The position numbers and the translations under genes are program-made. A stretch of DNA of 64,000 nucleotides from Streptomyces sp. YIM 98790 (GTDB taxonomy: Bacteria; Actinomycetota; Actinomycetes; Streptomycetales; Streptomycetaceae), in assembly GCF_011421595.1 (NCBI RefSeq), contig NZ_WTLH01000003.1, positions 1 through 64,000 of the forward strand, in the 5' to 3' direction. Positions 16,934 to 25,908 of this stretch are shown piece after piece (within the stretch, counting starts at the first letter, position 1; every line of letters starts with the position of its first letter). The notes below the pieces were generated by a model, which was not told the origin of the DNA, did no database searches, and saw only the letters and a program-made list of their open reading frames with translations.

Positions 16934-19900
16934 TCAGTTCGTGTCAGGCAGGTTGTGCCGGCGGCGGATGAGCCGGTACGCCGCTCGGCGGGCCTCCTGG
17001 TCGAGCTTGCCCTGGAACTCGGCGTCCGAGAAGTAGCGCTCGGTGAACTTGGTGTCCGCCTCGGCCCGTTCGATCATGATGTCCCGGAAGCGGCTCTGGA
17101 ACGGCAGTTCGAAGTCGCCCTCGTTGCGGCTCGCCACCGCCGCAGCCTCCAGGCCGGGGTCCTCTGCGGCGGCGACGATCCGTTCCTCGTACATCAGCCG
17201 GTCGGCTTCGCTGAGACCCAGACCGTGCCGCTCGTTGAAGTCCTCGATGATCTCCGAGAGCAGCGCCTTGCTCGGTTCCTTGTAGGTACCGGTGCTGCTG
17301 TCGAAGCCGGGAAGGGCCTGGGCGTCGTCCTCGTCGAGGCTGAGATCGTGCTTCCCGTCCTCGCTGACCCGCATGTGGGTGAGGTCCAGTTCCCCGATGT
17401 CCACGGACGGGTCGTACGGCGGCGGGGGCAGGATGTTGGCCAGGTGCTTGCCGTAGAGGTAGAGCCGTTCCAGTTCGGTGTCCGGCCGTGGCATGAGCTG
17501 GGAGAGGAAACCGTACTTGCGCAGGTAGTCGCGCAGGTCGGACCGGAAGTCCTCGGCGGCGTCCCGGTCCTGCTGCTGGAGCTGCTCGAAGCGGACCTTC
17601 GCCGCGTCGGTGTGCCGGTAGAGCGCCGCGTGCTGCTTCTCCCAGGCCCGGTTGCCCGCCACGCTGTCCGTCGCCCCGGCGTCGGTGGCCGGCTGTGAAC
17701 GTACATACGCCTCGATGAACGCCTTCAGTTCCTCCTCGCGCAGAAGCTGGTGGTTCATCACCGCGCGCTGTGCCGCATAGAGCAGGTTGGGGTCGGCCCG
17801 TTGGGTGCGGGCCTCGGTGAAGTAGGGCCGGAAGGCGTCCTGTATGGCGTCGGCCTTGTTGGCGAAGTCCAGGACGAACAGGTCGTCCTGGCTCTTGAGG
17901 GGGTGGGTGCGGTTGATCCGGGAGAGCGTCTGCACCGCCGCCACGTCCGTCAGCGGCTTCTCCACGTACATGCTGGTGAGCAGCGGCTGGTCGAACCCGG
18001 TCTGGTACTTCTCGGCGACGATCAGGATGCGGTACTCGGTGCGCGACGGGGCGCCGCCGGGCCGGCCGGTGCGCAGAGCGGCATGGCGGTCGTCCGCCCG
18101 GGTGTAGGCGAACGCCTCCGGGAGTTCCTTATCGGGGATGCCGTTGAGCTGTGCTTCGGTGACCCGTTCGTCGTCCAGCTCCAGCTCGCCGGAGAACGCG
18201 ACGAGCACGCCCAGGTCTTCGCAGCCGAGGTCCTTGGTCGCCTGCTGCACCGCGCGGTACATCCGTACGGCGTGTTCGCGGGAGCGGGTGACGACCATGG
18301 CCTTGGCCCGGCCGCCGAGGCGTGAGCGGCCGTGGCGCTGGAAGTGGTCGACGATGACCTCGGCGTGCTGGGCGAGGGTGGCGGGGTTGAGGTAGACGAA
18401 GCGTCCGAGTTCGGCCTTGGCCTTGTCGGGGTCCACCTCGATCTGCTCGGCGCCTTCCTTCTGCACCTTCCACTGGGTGGTGTAGGTGGTGTAGTTGCGC
18501 AGCGGGTCGAGGATGAAGCCCTCTTCGATGGCCTGCTTCATCGAGTAGATGTGGAAGGCCCGCATCTCGTCGGCCACGGGGTCGTGGATGCCGAAAAGGT
18601 TGAGCGTCTTCTGCTTCGGGGTGGCCGTGAAGGCGAAGTAGGTGAGGTTCGGGTGCATCTGGCGGGCGGCGGCCGAGGAGGTCAGGAAGTCCTCGTCGTC
18701 GCCGTCCTTGTCCTCGGCACCCAGGCCGCGCAGCACCTTGCGGAGTTTGCTGACGGAGTCGCCGGACTGGCCGGAGTGCGCCTCGTCGACGATGACGGCG
18801 ATCCGCTTGTCGGACAGTGACTGCACGCCTTCCAGCACATAGGGGAAGGTCTGCACGGTCACGATGACGATCTTGGTGGCCGTGTTGGCCAGCGCCTTCG
18901 CCACCTCCTGCGACTTGGACCCGCCTGAGCCGGTGATCCGCTCCACCACACCGGGCGTGTGGTCGAACTGGTAGATCGTGTCCTGAAGCTGCCGGTCCAG
19001 CACCGAGCGGTCGGTGATCACCACGATCTTGTGGAAGACCGGCTTGTTCGGCTCGATCCGCCCTGCGATGACGGCCTGCTCGTCCAGGGCACCGGGCTCA
19101 GCAGAGCCGTGCAGAGTCGACAGCCGGTGAGCGAGCCACGCGATGGTATTGGACTTCCCGGAGCCGGCCGAGTGCATGACCAGGTAGTTGTTCCCCGAGC
19201 CGTGCCGGGCCGCATCCTCGGTGAGCCGCCGGACGGCGTGCCACTGGTGGTAGCGGGGGAAGATCAGCGTCCGGTCGTGGACACTCGTCCGCCGTCCCCC
19301 GGCAGAGCCCTGGCCGCCCTTCTTCAGCTTCGGGTCCTCCACGTGCAGGAACCGCTTCAGCAGATCCAGCCAGGCATCCGGCTGCCAGACCTCCTCCCAC
19401 AGGTACGCGGTCCGGTATGCCGGGCCACCGGGGGCAAGCGGCGGATTACCGGCACCACCGGAGTTCCCCGGCCCCGCCGAACCCTGATTGAAGGGCAGAA
19501 AGCTGGTCTTCTGTCCTTTCAGCTTCGTCGTGAGGAACACCAGTTCCTCGTCCACGGCGAAGTGCACGAGCGCGCGCTTGGCAAACAGCAGGTCCTTGGG
19601 GTCCCGGTCCTGCCGGTACTGCCGGATGGCGTCCTTCACCGTCTGCGGGTGCGCACTGGCCGAGCTCTTCAGCTCGGCCGTGGCCACGGGGATGCCATTG
19701 ACGAAGAGGACGAGGTCGAGGGTGTTGCCGTGCTCGGCGGAATACCGGAGCTGCCGCGTGACGGACAGCCGGTTCCGCCGGTAGTTGTCCAGCGCGTCCT
19801 CGGCAACCGTGTGCGCGGGTCGGAAGTAGGCCATCTCCACCCGCAGGCCCCGGTCCTTCACCCCGTTGCGCAGCACATCGAGCGCACCGCGCGCATCGAT

Positions 19901-20146
19901 CTCCTGCGCCACCAACCGCTTGAACTCCCGCATCGCGGCATCGGGATCACCACCCGCGAGATCCTTCAGCGCCTCCAGCACATCCGGCTGCGTCGCCCCG
20001 ATGAACTCCCACAGATGCGCGGTGTCCAACCCGAGCTCGGGGTCATAGTCCCCCTGCTGCCCGGACTGCCACCCGATCCCCAGCAGCGCCCCGGTAACCG
20101 CATCCTCAAACGCCCCCTCCGAGCGAGCCCGCACCCCACCACTCAC
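16934..20146 (-). CDS. hsdR: Type I restriction enzyme, R subunit (nuclease-translocase)
   Basis: 1070 residues, normal length. The N-terminal nuclease domain shows TLDLVLFVNGIPVATAELKSS (about 141-161), the D...ExK set of HsdR. A superfamily II motor follows, with Walker A MHSAGSGKSNTIAWLAHRL (about 322-340), VIVDEAHSGQSG (about 437) and FAFTATPKQKTLNLFG (about 505). A conserved QTLSRINRTHPLK (about 735) and the helical C-terminal domain complete it. It cuts unmethylated DNA at a distance after ATP-driven translocation, in complex with HsdM and HsdS. It starts at GTG 20146, overlapping the hsdS stop (GTGA), and is last in the operon. Confidence 0.95.
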   Translation of the reverse strand: MSGGVRARSEGAFEDAVTGALLGIGWQSGQQGDYDPELGLDTAHLWEFIGATQPDVLEALKDLAGGDPDAAMREFKRLVAQEIDARGALDVLRNGVKDRGLRVEMAYFRPAHTVAEDALDNYRRNRLSVTRQLRYSAEHGNTLDLVLFVNGIPVATAELKSSASAHPQTVKDAIRQYRQDRDPKDLLFAKRALVHFAVDEELVFLTTKLKGQKTSFLPFNQGSAGPGNSGGAGNPPLAPGGPAYRTAYLWEEVWQPDAWLDLLKRFLHVEDPKLKKGGQGSAGGRRTSVHDRTLIFPRYHQWHAVRRLTEDAARHGSGNNYLVMHSAGSGKSNTIAWLAHRLSTLHGSAEPGALDEQAVIAGRIEPNKPVFHKIVVITDRSVLDRQLQDTIYQFDHTPGVVERITGSGGSKSQEVAKALANTATKIVIVTVQTFPYVLEGVQSLSDKRIAVIVDEAHSGQSGDSVSKLRKVLRGLGAEDKDGDDEDFLTSSAAARQMHPNLTYFAFTATPKQKTLNLFGIHDPVADEMRAFHIYSMKQAIEEGFILDPLRNYTTYTTQWKVQKEGAEQIEVDPDKAKAELGRFVYLNPATLAQHAEVIVDHFQRHGRSRLGGRAKAMVVTRSREHAVRMYRAVQQATKDLGCEDLGVLVAFSGELELDDERVTEAQLNGIPDKELPEAFAYTRADDRHAALRTGRPGGAPSRTEYRILIVAEKYQTGFDQPLLTSMYVEKPLTDVAAVQTLSRINRTHPLKSQDDLFVLDFANKADAIQDAFRPYFTEARTQRADPNLLYAAQRAVMNHQLLREEELKAFIEAYVRSQPATDAGATDSVAGNRAWEKQHAALYRHTDAAKVRFEQLQQQDRDAAEDFRSDLRDYLRKYGFLSQLMPRPDTELERLYLYGKHLANILPPPPYDPSVDIGELDLTHMRVSEDGKHDLSLDEDDAQALPGFDSSTGTYKEPSKALLSEIIEDFNERHGLGLSEADRLMYEERIVAAAEDPGLEAAAVASRNEGDFELPFQSRFRDIMIERAEADTKFTERYFSDAEFQGKLDQEARRAAYRLIRRRHNLPDTN

Positions 20147-21369
20147 GACACCTCAACCCCCCGCGCCGTCGTCACATCCATCTGCCCCGTGACCGCAGCA
20201 GTAATCAGCGCCTGCCGCCTCTCCGTCAAGAGCCGACGCTGTTCTTCAATCAACCGGACCATTTCTTTCATCTCCGACTCTACCGCCAGAGCCTCCCGGA
20301 CCATGTGATCTTGCTCGCGGGGGCCAAGAGGCCATCGAACTCGAAAATTCCCAAGGTCCTCCATCCCCAGCGTAGGCTGCGCCGTATCCGAGGCAGTGGC
20401 CCTAACCGCCTGCTCTTCAAAAGCAGATGACTTAATCCAAGCAGTCAGCAAACGAGAGCTCACGCCTTCGTGGACGCGCAGGGAAGCAACAGCCCTGGCA
20501 ATATTTGCACCAGCCACCTCTTCGGGAGCAATGGCCACCCGCCCCAGGGTACCTACCACGCTCATCAATACGTCTCCACGGCGTACAACCGTACGCGAGT
20601 ACTGCCGTGAAAGCTCGACAGGAATCTTGGGAACATCCTTGATTCGCCCAGGAAGGTCCAGTAGATCATTAACCCGAATAAAAGGAACACCCTCATCGGT
20701 AAAATGTGGCACCAAAACACCGTATCGCGGGCGCACTGAGAACAAGTACTTCAGGCGGGTCTCTTTCACGCAGCTGCTTGGCGCAAAGATCCCATCCAAT
20801 GCCGCACGGAGCCTTTCAGGAACAACAGCCGACTGCCGCGCACGCACCTCGTCCAATCTACCGATGTGTGCCAGTTCCAAGTCAAGGAAGTCAGCGATGC
20901 GGCACTGCTCCTCCAAATCAGGAACACGAACGGGAAGATTCCTAAGGAAACCGTCTGGCACCCTCTGCTGCCCAGCAACACCGTACATCTCAGCCTCGCC
21001 GAATTTCAGGAAGGAATGAGTATTCACAAGATAGAAAAGAAAGCGAGGGTCGATTCTCGGCCCAGCCCGCAGGACGTGCAACTCGGTCGTCCCTGCCCCA
21101 ACACCGTTATGGAGCCCATTAACCAGCACCGCCCGGCCAGCCTCGAACGTCGGAGTAATTTTCGGAACAAGAACGTCGCCATCCTGAAACCTGGTGAATC
21201 CGGCGGCTACTGCACTTTTCACCCTACGGTGCGTTAGATCAAGCCTCTGTCCTGGCCAGATGCATTCCATAGGCAAAAAGGTAAGTTCCGCATCGGCCGA
21301 CAGGCGATCAAAGCGCGGGCAAGGGGGATTAATTCTTGCCAGATGACGAAGGCGCACATTTTCAGTCAC
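20143..21369 (-). CDS. hsdS: Type I restriction-modification specificity subunit
   Basis: 408 residues with two target-recognition domains, each followed by a conserved helical spacer. TRD1 ends at NLPVRVPDLEEQCRIADFLD and TRD2 at FRVRWPLGPREQDHM. The closing coiled coil RRLLTERRQALITAAVTGQMD is standard. It determines the DNA sequence recognised by the M2S1 methylase and the R complex. GTG 21369 overlaps the hsdM stop (GTGA). The base composition is clearly more A/T-rich than the flanking hsdM and hsdR, with many AAA, ATT, CTA and AGA-type codons unusual here, which indicates exchange of the specificity gene. Confidence 0.92.
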   Translation of the reverse strand: MTENVRLRHLARINPPCPRFDRLSADAELTFLPMECIWPGQRLDLTHRRVKSAVAAGFTRFQDGDVLVPKITPTFEAGRAVLVNGLHNGVGAGTTELHVLRAGPRIDPRFLFYLVNTHSFLKFGEAEMYGVAGQQRVPDGFLRNLPVRVPDLEEQCRIADFLDLELAHIGRLDEVRARQSAVVPERLRAALDGIFAPSSCVKETRLKYLFSVRPRYGVLVPHFTDEGVPFIRVNDLLDLPGRIKDVPKIPVELSRQYSRTVVRRGDVLMSVVGTLGRVAIAPEEVAGANIARAVASLRVHEGVSSRLLTAWIKSSAFEEQAVRATASDTAQPTLGMEDLGNFRVRWPLGPREQDHMVREALAVESEMKEMVRLIEEQRRLLTERRQALITAAVTGQMDVTTARGVEVS

Positions 21370-23351
21370 TTTGCCACCTTACCGATGAGCTGCTGAATCT
21401 CTAGCTCGAGCAACTTTAGTTCTGCATCGATAGCAACCAGAGGCCTCGGGGGCTCGTATACGTAGAAGTGACGAGTGAAGGGAATTTCGTAGCCGATCTT
21501 GATCTTGTCGTGGTCCACCCAGGCATCGGGCACATGAGGAAGAACTTCCCGTTCCATGTAGGCGGCGATGTCCTCGTCGAGCGGAACGTTTTCGAAGTCA
21601 CGCAGGTCGGGGTCCGGCTCGGGTTCGCCCTTCTTCGTCTGGACCTCGCCCTCCGGGCAACGCACTCCGACCACGTCCCGCAGAGCCTTGGCAAAAGATG
21701 AACCTGACGGCCACAGCAGGCCAGACTTGACCAGGGCGCGGCGGATGGCGTCCCAGGCTTCGGCCTTGGTGGACCACTGCTGGCCCACCAGCGGCTTGAA
21801 GGCGCTCACGAACTGCTCGATGTCGCCGAAGGCCCTGGCGATGGGCTTGGACTCGCAAATCTCGTCCAGCGTCTCCTCGGTGACCTCGAAGCGCAGCTTC
21901 AGGGGGCGCTCCACGGTGATGCGCTGGTAGCCGAAGTCTCGATTGCGGAAGACCTTCACCTTGCCGTGCAACTCATGCTCGGGATCGGATGCGGCGGTCA
22001 GCGCCTCCCCGTACAGCCGGGTGATCTCGTCGATCTGCTCGTCGCTGATCTGCTTGCGCTTGTCGCCGAGGGACTTCCGCATCTTGACGCAGTAGTCGCG
22101 GGCGTCGATCAGCATGACCTTGCCCTTATGGGCCGGGTCCTTGCGGTTGGTGAGAATCCAGAAGTAGGTCGAGATACCGGTATTGTAGAAGAGCTGGTCG
22201 GGCAGGGCGACGATCGCCTCAAGCCAGTCGTTCTCCAGAATCCATCGCCGGATCTCCGACTCCCCGGAGCCGGCCGCGCCCGTGAACAGGGGCGAGCCGT
22301 TGAAGACGATGGCCAGGCGGCTGCCGCCCTCGTGAACCGGCTTCATCTTGGAGATCATGTGCTGGAGGAAGAGCAGTGAGCCGTCGTTGATACGCGGGGT
22401 ACCCGCACCGAAGCGGCCTCGGTATCCGAGGTTGTCCCGCTCGTCCTCGACGGCCTTCTTGACCTTCTTCCACTCCACGCCGAACGGCGGATTGGAGAGC
22501 ATGTAGTCGAACTTGCGATCGGCGAGCAGGTCCTCGCTGAAGGAGTTGCCGAGCTTGATGTTCTCCGCGTAGTGGTTCTTGATCATCATGTCGGAGCGGC
22601 AGATGGCCCAGGACTCGGGGTTCAGCTCCTGTCCGAAGACGTAGACGTTGCCCTGCGGGTTGTGCTGGAGGACAAACTCCTCAGCCGCCGACAGCATGCC
22701 GCCGGTCCCACAGGCCGGGTCGTAGACGGACCGGCTCATGTTGGGGACCTTGATCTCCTCCATGTCCGGCGCGAGGAGCAGGTTCACCATCAGCTTGATG
22801 ACCTCGCGCGGGGTGAAGTGCTCACCTGCTGTCTCGTTGGACTCCTCCGCGAACTTCCGGATCAGTTCCTCGAAGGCATAGCCCATCTCATGGTTGGAGA
22901 CGACGCTGGGGTGCAGGTCGAAGTCGGCGAACTTGGACAGCACCAGGTGCAGCAGCTTGACCTCGGCCAGATGGTCGATCTGCTCAGCGAAGCGGAACTT
23001 GTCGAAGACCAGCCGGGCGTTCTCCGAGAAGCCCCGCACATAACGGTGCAGGTCGGCCCGCGCGTCCTCGTGGGCGCCGGCGATCGAGGCCAGGGTGTGG
23101 GCGGTCCGGTTGTAGAAGGCGTATCCGGCCTCCTTGGGCAGGAACGGCTCCGGGCTGACGCCCTTGGCCTGCCAGCGTTCCTGTGCCTTGAGCACCGCCT
23201 CCCGTGTCGGCTCCAGCACGCACTCCAGGCGGCGCAGCACGGCGAACGGCAGGATGACCTTGCCGTAGTCGGCGCGTTTGTAGTCGCCCCGGAGGAGGTC
23301 GGCGACCTGCCAGATCTCGTTCGCCAGGTTCTTGGGCGTGGTATCGCTCAC
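21366..23351 (-). CDS. hsdM: Type I restriction-modification N6-adenine methylase subunit
   Basis: 661 residues. The N-terminal helical HsdM domain (NEIWQVADLLRGDYKRADYG and PFAVLRRLECVLEPT) is followed by the methylase. Motif I is DPACGTGGMLSAAEEF (about 211-226) and motif IV is SNPPFGVEW (about 283-291), so catalysis should be intact. A further 150 C-terminal residues make it longer than the short HsdM type; they include DIAAYMEREVLPHVPDAWVD and a terminal coiled coil (IDAELKLLELEIQQLIG). GTG 23351 is the start. The upstream gap of 92 bases carries six GACCACC motifs and may hold a promoter, or this gene may be read from the preceding methylase-like gene. Confidence 0.93.
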   Translation of the reverse strand: MSDTTPKNLANEIWQVADLLRGDYKRADYGKVILPFAVLRRLECVLEPTREAVLKAQERWQAKGVSPEPFLPKEAGYAFYNRTAHTLASIAGAHEDARADLHRYVRGFSENARLVFDKFRFAEQIDHLAEVKLLHLVLSKFADFDLHPSVVSNHEMGYAFEELIRKFAEESNETAGEHFTPREVIKLMVNLLLAPDMEEIKVPNMSRSVYDPACGTGGMLSAAEEFVLQHNPQGNVYVFGQELNPESWAICRSDMMIKNHYAENIKLGNSFSEDLLADRKFDYMLSNPPFGVEWKKVKKAVEDERDNLGYRGRFGAGTPRINDGSLLFLQHMISKMKPVHEGGSRLAIVFNGSPLFTGAAGSGESEIRRWILENDWLEAIVALPDQLFYNTGISTYFWILTNRKDPAHKGKVMLIDARDYCVKMRKSLGDKRKQISDEQIDEITRLYGEALTAASDPEHELHGKVKVFRNRDFGYQRITVERPLKLRFEVTEETLDEICESKPIARAFGDIEQFVSAFKPLVGQQWSTKAEAWDAIRRALVKSGLLWPSGSSFAKALRDVVGVRCPEGEVQTKKGEPEPDPDLRDFENVPLDEDIAAYMEREVLPHVPDAWVDHDKIKIGYEIPFTRHFYVYEPPRPLVAIDAELKLLELEIQQLIGKVAK

Positions 23352-23358
23352 GGTTTGG

Positions 23359-23445
23359 GGTGGTCCTTCGCGGTGGTCGGCTCTGCGGTCGGGTGGTCGT
23401 GTCGGTGGTCGGTCTTCGGTGGTCCGACGTCAGCGGTCGGTGGTC
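23359..23445 (-). repeat. Six GACCACC motifs between the methylase-like gene and hsdM
   Basis: Reading the plus strand, GGTGGTC occurs at 23359, 23372, 23392, 23404, 23418 and 23439, so the starts are 13, 20, 12, 14 and 21 bases apart. Most copies are extended to CGGTGGTCGG or a close variant. The array fills the gap before hsdM and ends in the stop codon of the upstream gene. It could be an operator array or a slippage product; spacing is too irregular and units too short for CRISPR. Confidence 0.55.
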
Positions 23446-25651
23446 ACGGTGTGGGTGACAGTTCGCCGGCCGCCGGAGTGAGGGCTGCGGCGATGCTGTC
23501 AGTGGAGTAACGGGCAAGAGCCTGCCCGAGGTCATGGGCTGTGCGCAGGATTCTGGCGAACTCCGCATACCGCCGGAAAGCTGCCCCGTACATCCGCTGC
23601 CGTTCGATGGGCAGCAGCGGGATGCGGATGCGGCGCGGGTCGGTGCGGCTGCTACTGCTGCCGCTGCTGGACGTCCCGGTGAGGCGGTGGTTGCCGCCGC
23701 TGCCGCCGGAGAGGCAGCCGGCCAGGTACCAGGGGTCGAGCAGTTCGGGCTCCAGAGTGCGCACCAGGTGAACTCCGGGGGTGAGGTACGCCCCGGCGTC
23801 CTCCTCGGTGGCGACCCGGGCGGCAAGCCGGCCAGCCAGCACCGGGATCAGCACGTCTCCCGCGCGCACCGGCGCGTTGCTCAGCGGATCGCCTGGCGGT
23901 GGGCCGGTGTCGGAGGCGGCGCGGGAGAGCAGGATGTCCTCCGCCGTGAGGTAGCGCGCCCGGTCGCCGGTCGCCGACCCGGCACCGGTACCCGACCCGG
24001 GCCCGGAACCCGAGTCCGTTTCGCTCGGGCGTCCCGCCACGGAGGTGGGACGGCGCCAGTGCACGGTTCCACGCTTGATCAGGTCGTTCAGAGAGACGAT
24101 GCGCCGTTCCTCCGGCTCTTCCGCTCCTACTGTGCCCCCGGCCTCCTCGGGAAGGTCGAGTGCGTCGGGTACCGCCCGGTTCAGTGCGTGCAGGGCGCGC
24201 TCGAAGTCCGCGCGGACGGCCTTCAGTTGCTCGGCCAGTGCGTCCGGTTGGGCGGGCAGCGGCAGATGCCGGGCCGGGGTGAGGTCGGCCTCGCCGTCCA
24301 GGAGGTCGATCAGCCGGACGGCACGGGCTACGCCGGGGCGCTCCGTGAAGCTCTCCGGACTGGCCGTGTACTCCGTCCACAGCTCGGCGATCCTCGCGCA
24401 GACCCGCTGCCCGTCCACGGTCTCGCCCGGTCCGTACTCGTGTGCGGAGTCGATCAGCAGCAGGTGCTCGGGAACCGCCTCGCCTTCCGCCGGGCGGCGC
24501 AGTACCCAGATCTGGAGGGCCAGCGCGTAGTGCGCGGCGAAGCCGGTGGGCAGGGAGATGACCGCGCGCAGCGCGCCGTGCCGGAGCAGGGCGGTGCGGA
24601 TGCGGCGGCCGGAGGGTCTGAACGCCACGCCGGGCGGCAGCATCATCACCACGGGTGCTCCGGGGGCAGCGTGGGCCAGGGCCCGCTGCACCCAGGCCAG
24701 TTCGGATTCGGCGCGCGGCGGTTGTCCGTAGATCCAGTCGGGGTCGTGCGCGAGTTCCTCGTGGCCCCAGTTGCGCTCCGCGAAGGGCGGGTAGCAGATG
24801 ACGGCGTCCGCGCGGCCGGGCCGGTAGGCGGAGCGGCGCAGGAAGTCCCCGGTGTGCACGTCGAAGGAGGTACGCCGGCTGCTGCCGTCCCCGGCCCGGC
24901 GGAAGGCGAGCCGCAGTGCCGCGAGCCGGGCGAGCGAGGGCTGGATCTCCTGTCCCTGGAGGCGGCGCGGGCCTCTTGCCGCCGCGGCCAGCAGGATGGT
25001 GCCGCTGCCGCAGGCCGGATCGAGTACCGTACCGGTGGCCTGTTCCCCGGCCAGGTGCACCATCAGGTCGGCCAGTTCGGGACGGGTGGCGGTGAAACCC
25101 GCCCGTGGGCCCTCGTCCAGGAAACGCTCACACAGCAAGCGGAACGTTTCTTCAGGGCCGTCCTCGGCCGCCGTCCGCTCCGCCTCGCCGAGCAGGGCGA
25201 GTTGCCTCGGCCCCAGTTCCGCATCGGGCAGACGGGCCACCAGATCGGTCACTCCGGCTCCGGTCGCCCGGTCCGACAGGAACTCGTGCTCGGCCTGCTC
25301 CAGCAGGCCGGCCACCGCGTCCCGTGCCGCGGGCAACCGGGTGCCTGGGTTCCGCCACTGGTGCAGGAGCAGAAGACCGACCAGGGCCAGGGCGTCCTCC
25401 GGCGCCATCTCCCCACGCACCGCATCGAACGCCTGCCAGAGCCGTTGCGCGGCCGGAACGGCGGTGGCCTTGCCCTGCCGTCTCAGCCATGCCTCGACCT
25501 CGGTGAGGTCGAAACGCGGGCTGCGGTCGGTACCTCCGACGGGCCCGGGGAAGTCCTCGTACCGCCGCCGCCAGTTGCTCACCGCGGTGGGCTGAACCCC
25601 GGCAATCCGGGCGATGTCGGCAGACGTCACCTCCAGCCGCTCCACGCTCAT
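23444..25651 (-). CDS. N6-methylase-like protein with N-terminal HTH and C-terminal recognition domain
   Basis: 735 residues. Residues 1-60 form a MerR/phage-like winged helix (SADIARIAGVQPTAVSNWRRR). A helical HsdM-like region follows, then the methylase core with motif I LDPACGSGTILLAAAARG (about 209-226). Motif IV reads VICYPPFAERNWG near residue 285, so the catalytic Asn/Asp of (N/D)PP(F/Y) is replaced by Tyr. The C-terminal 190 residues resemble an HsdS half (RAGDVLIPVLAGRLAARV; IPLLPIERQRMYGAAFRRYAE). Fused M+S proteins of this kind are found near actinobacterial restriction loci, usually with NPP(F/Y). It may bind or sense DNA rather than methylate it. ATG 25651 is supported by the HTH beginning directly after it. 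Confidence 0.8.
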   Translation of the reverse strand: MSVERLEVTSADIARIAGVQPTAVSNWRRRYEDFPGPVGGTDRSPRFDLTEVEAWLRRQGKATAVPAAQRLWQAFDAVRGEMAPEDALALVGLLLLHQWRNPGTRLPAARDAVAGLLEQAEHEFLSDRATGAGVTDLVARLPDAELGPRQLALLGEAERTAAEDGPEETFRLLCERFLDEGPRAGFTATRPELADLMVHLAGEQATGTVLDPACGSGTILLAAAARGPRRLQGQEIQPSLARLAALRLAFRRAGDGSSRRTSFDVHTGDFLRRSAYRPGRADAVICYPPFAERNWGHEELAHDPDWIYGQPPRAESELAWVQRALAHAAPGAPVVMMLPPGVAFRPSGRRIRTALLRHGALRAVISLPTGFAAHYALALQIWVLRRPAEGEAVPEHLLLIDSAHEYGPGETVDGQRVCARIAELWTEYTASPESFTERPGVARAVRLIDLLDGEADLTPARHLPLPAQPDALAEQLKAVRADFERALHALNRAVPDALDLPEEAGGTVGAEEPEERRIVSLNDLIKRGTVHWRRPTSVAGRPSETDSGSGPGSGTGAGSATGDRARYLTAEDILLSRAASDTGPPPGDPLSNAPVRAGDVLIPVLAGRLAARVATEEDAGAYLTPGVHLVRTLEPELLDPWYLAGCLSGGSGGNHRLTGTSSSGSSSSRTDPRRIRIPLLPIERQRMYGAAFRRYAEFARILRTAHDLGQALARYSTDSIAAALTPAAGELSPTP

Positions 25652-25697
25652 GACCTGCTTCCTTTCCCCGTGCCCCCCTTCGGTCACACCGCAGCCG

Positions 25698-25727
25698 ACT
25701 CTACGCGACAGCACTCCCGTCAGCCAA
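25698..25727 (-). promoter_or_regulatory. Possible promoter of the methylase-like gene
   Basis: On the minus strand TTGGCT (25727-25722) and TAGAGT (25703-25698) are 18 bases apart, about 45 bases before ATG 25651. The -35 is a partial match only. Confidence 0.35.
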
Positions 25728-25775
25728 GTACACGGGCGGGATTGCGGGTACTCACGAGATTTGGTTGACCCCCTT

Positions 25776-25797
25776 CACAAGATGTGCTCTCCTTGTG
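25776..25797. promoter_or_regulatory. Inverted repeat CACAAG-N10-CTTGTG in the divergent control region
   Basis: Perfect 6-bp half sites (25776-25781 and 25792-25797) lie between the divergent methylase-like gene and the seven-gene PIWI operon. TTGACC stands just upstream on the plus strand at 25765-25770, although no convincing -10 is found at the right distance. The site could be an operator shared by both transcripts; the HTH of the methylase-like protein is one candidate ligand. Confidence 0.3.
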
Positions 25798-25908
25798 TGC
25801 ACTCGCCGCCCGTGGGATCGGCGGACACCGAGGAACGTCCGGGGAGGGGTGTGACGGCTTCCGGCCGCGCACCGCGCCGAGCACGGCGATCACTGGGGAG
25901 GGAGCGGC

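Noticed and set aside
23359-23445. CRISPR-like repeat array
   Set aside because: Units are only seven bases, spacing varies from 12 to 21, and no cas genes are near; more like an operator or slippage array.
16934-25651. BREX or DISARM locus
   Set aside because: No PglZ, BrxC-like ATPase or DrmA/B-type genes; gene content is hsdM-hsdS-hsdR plus one methylase-like protein.
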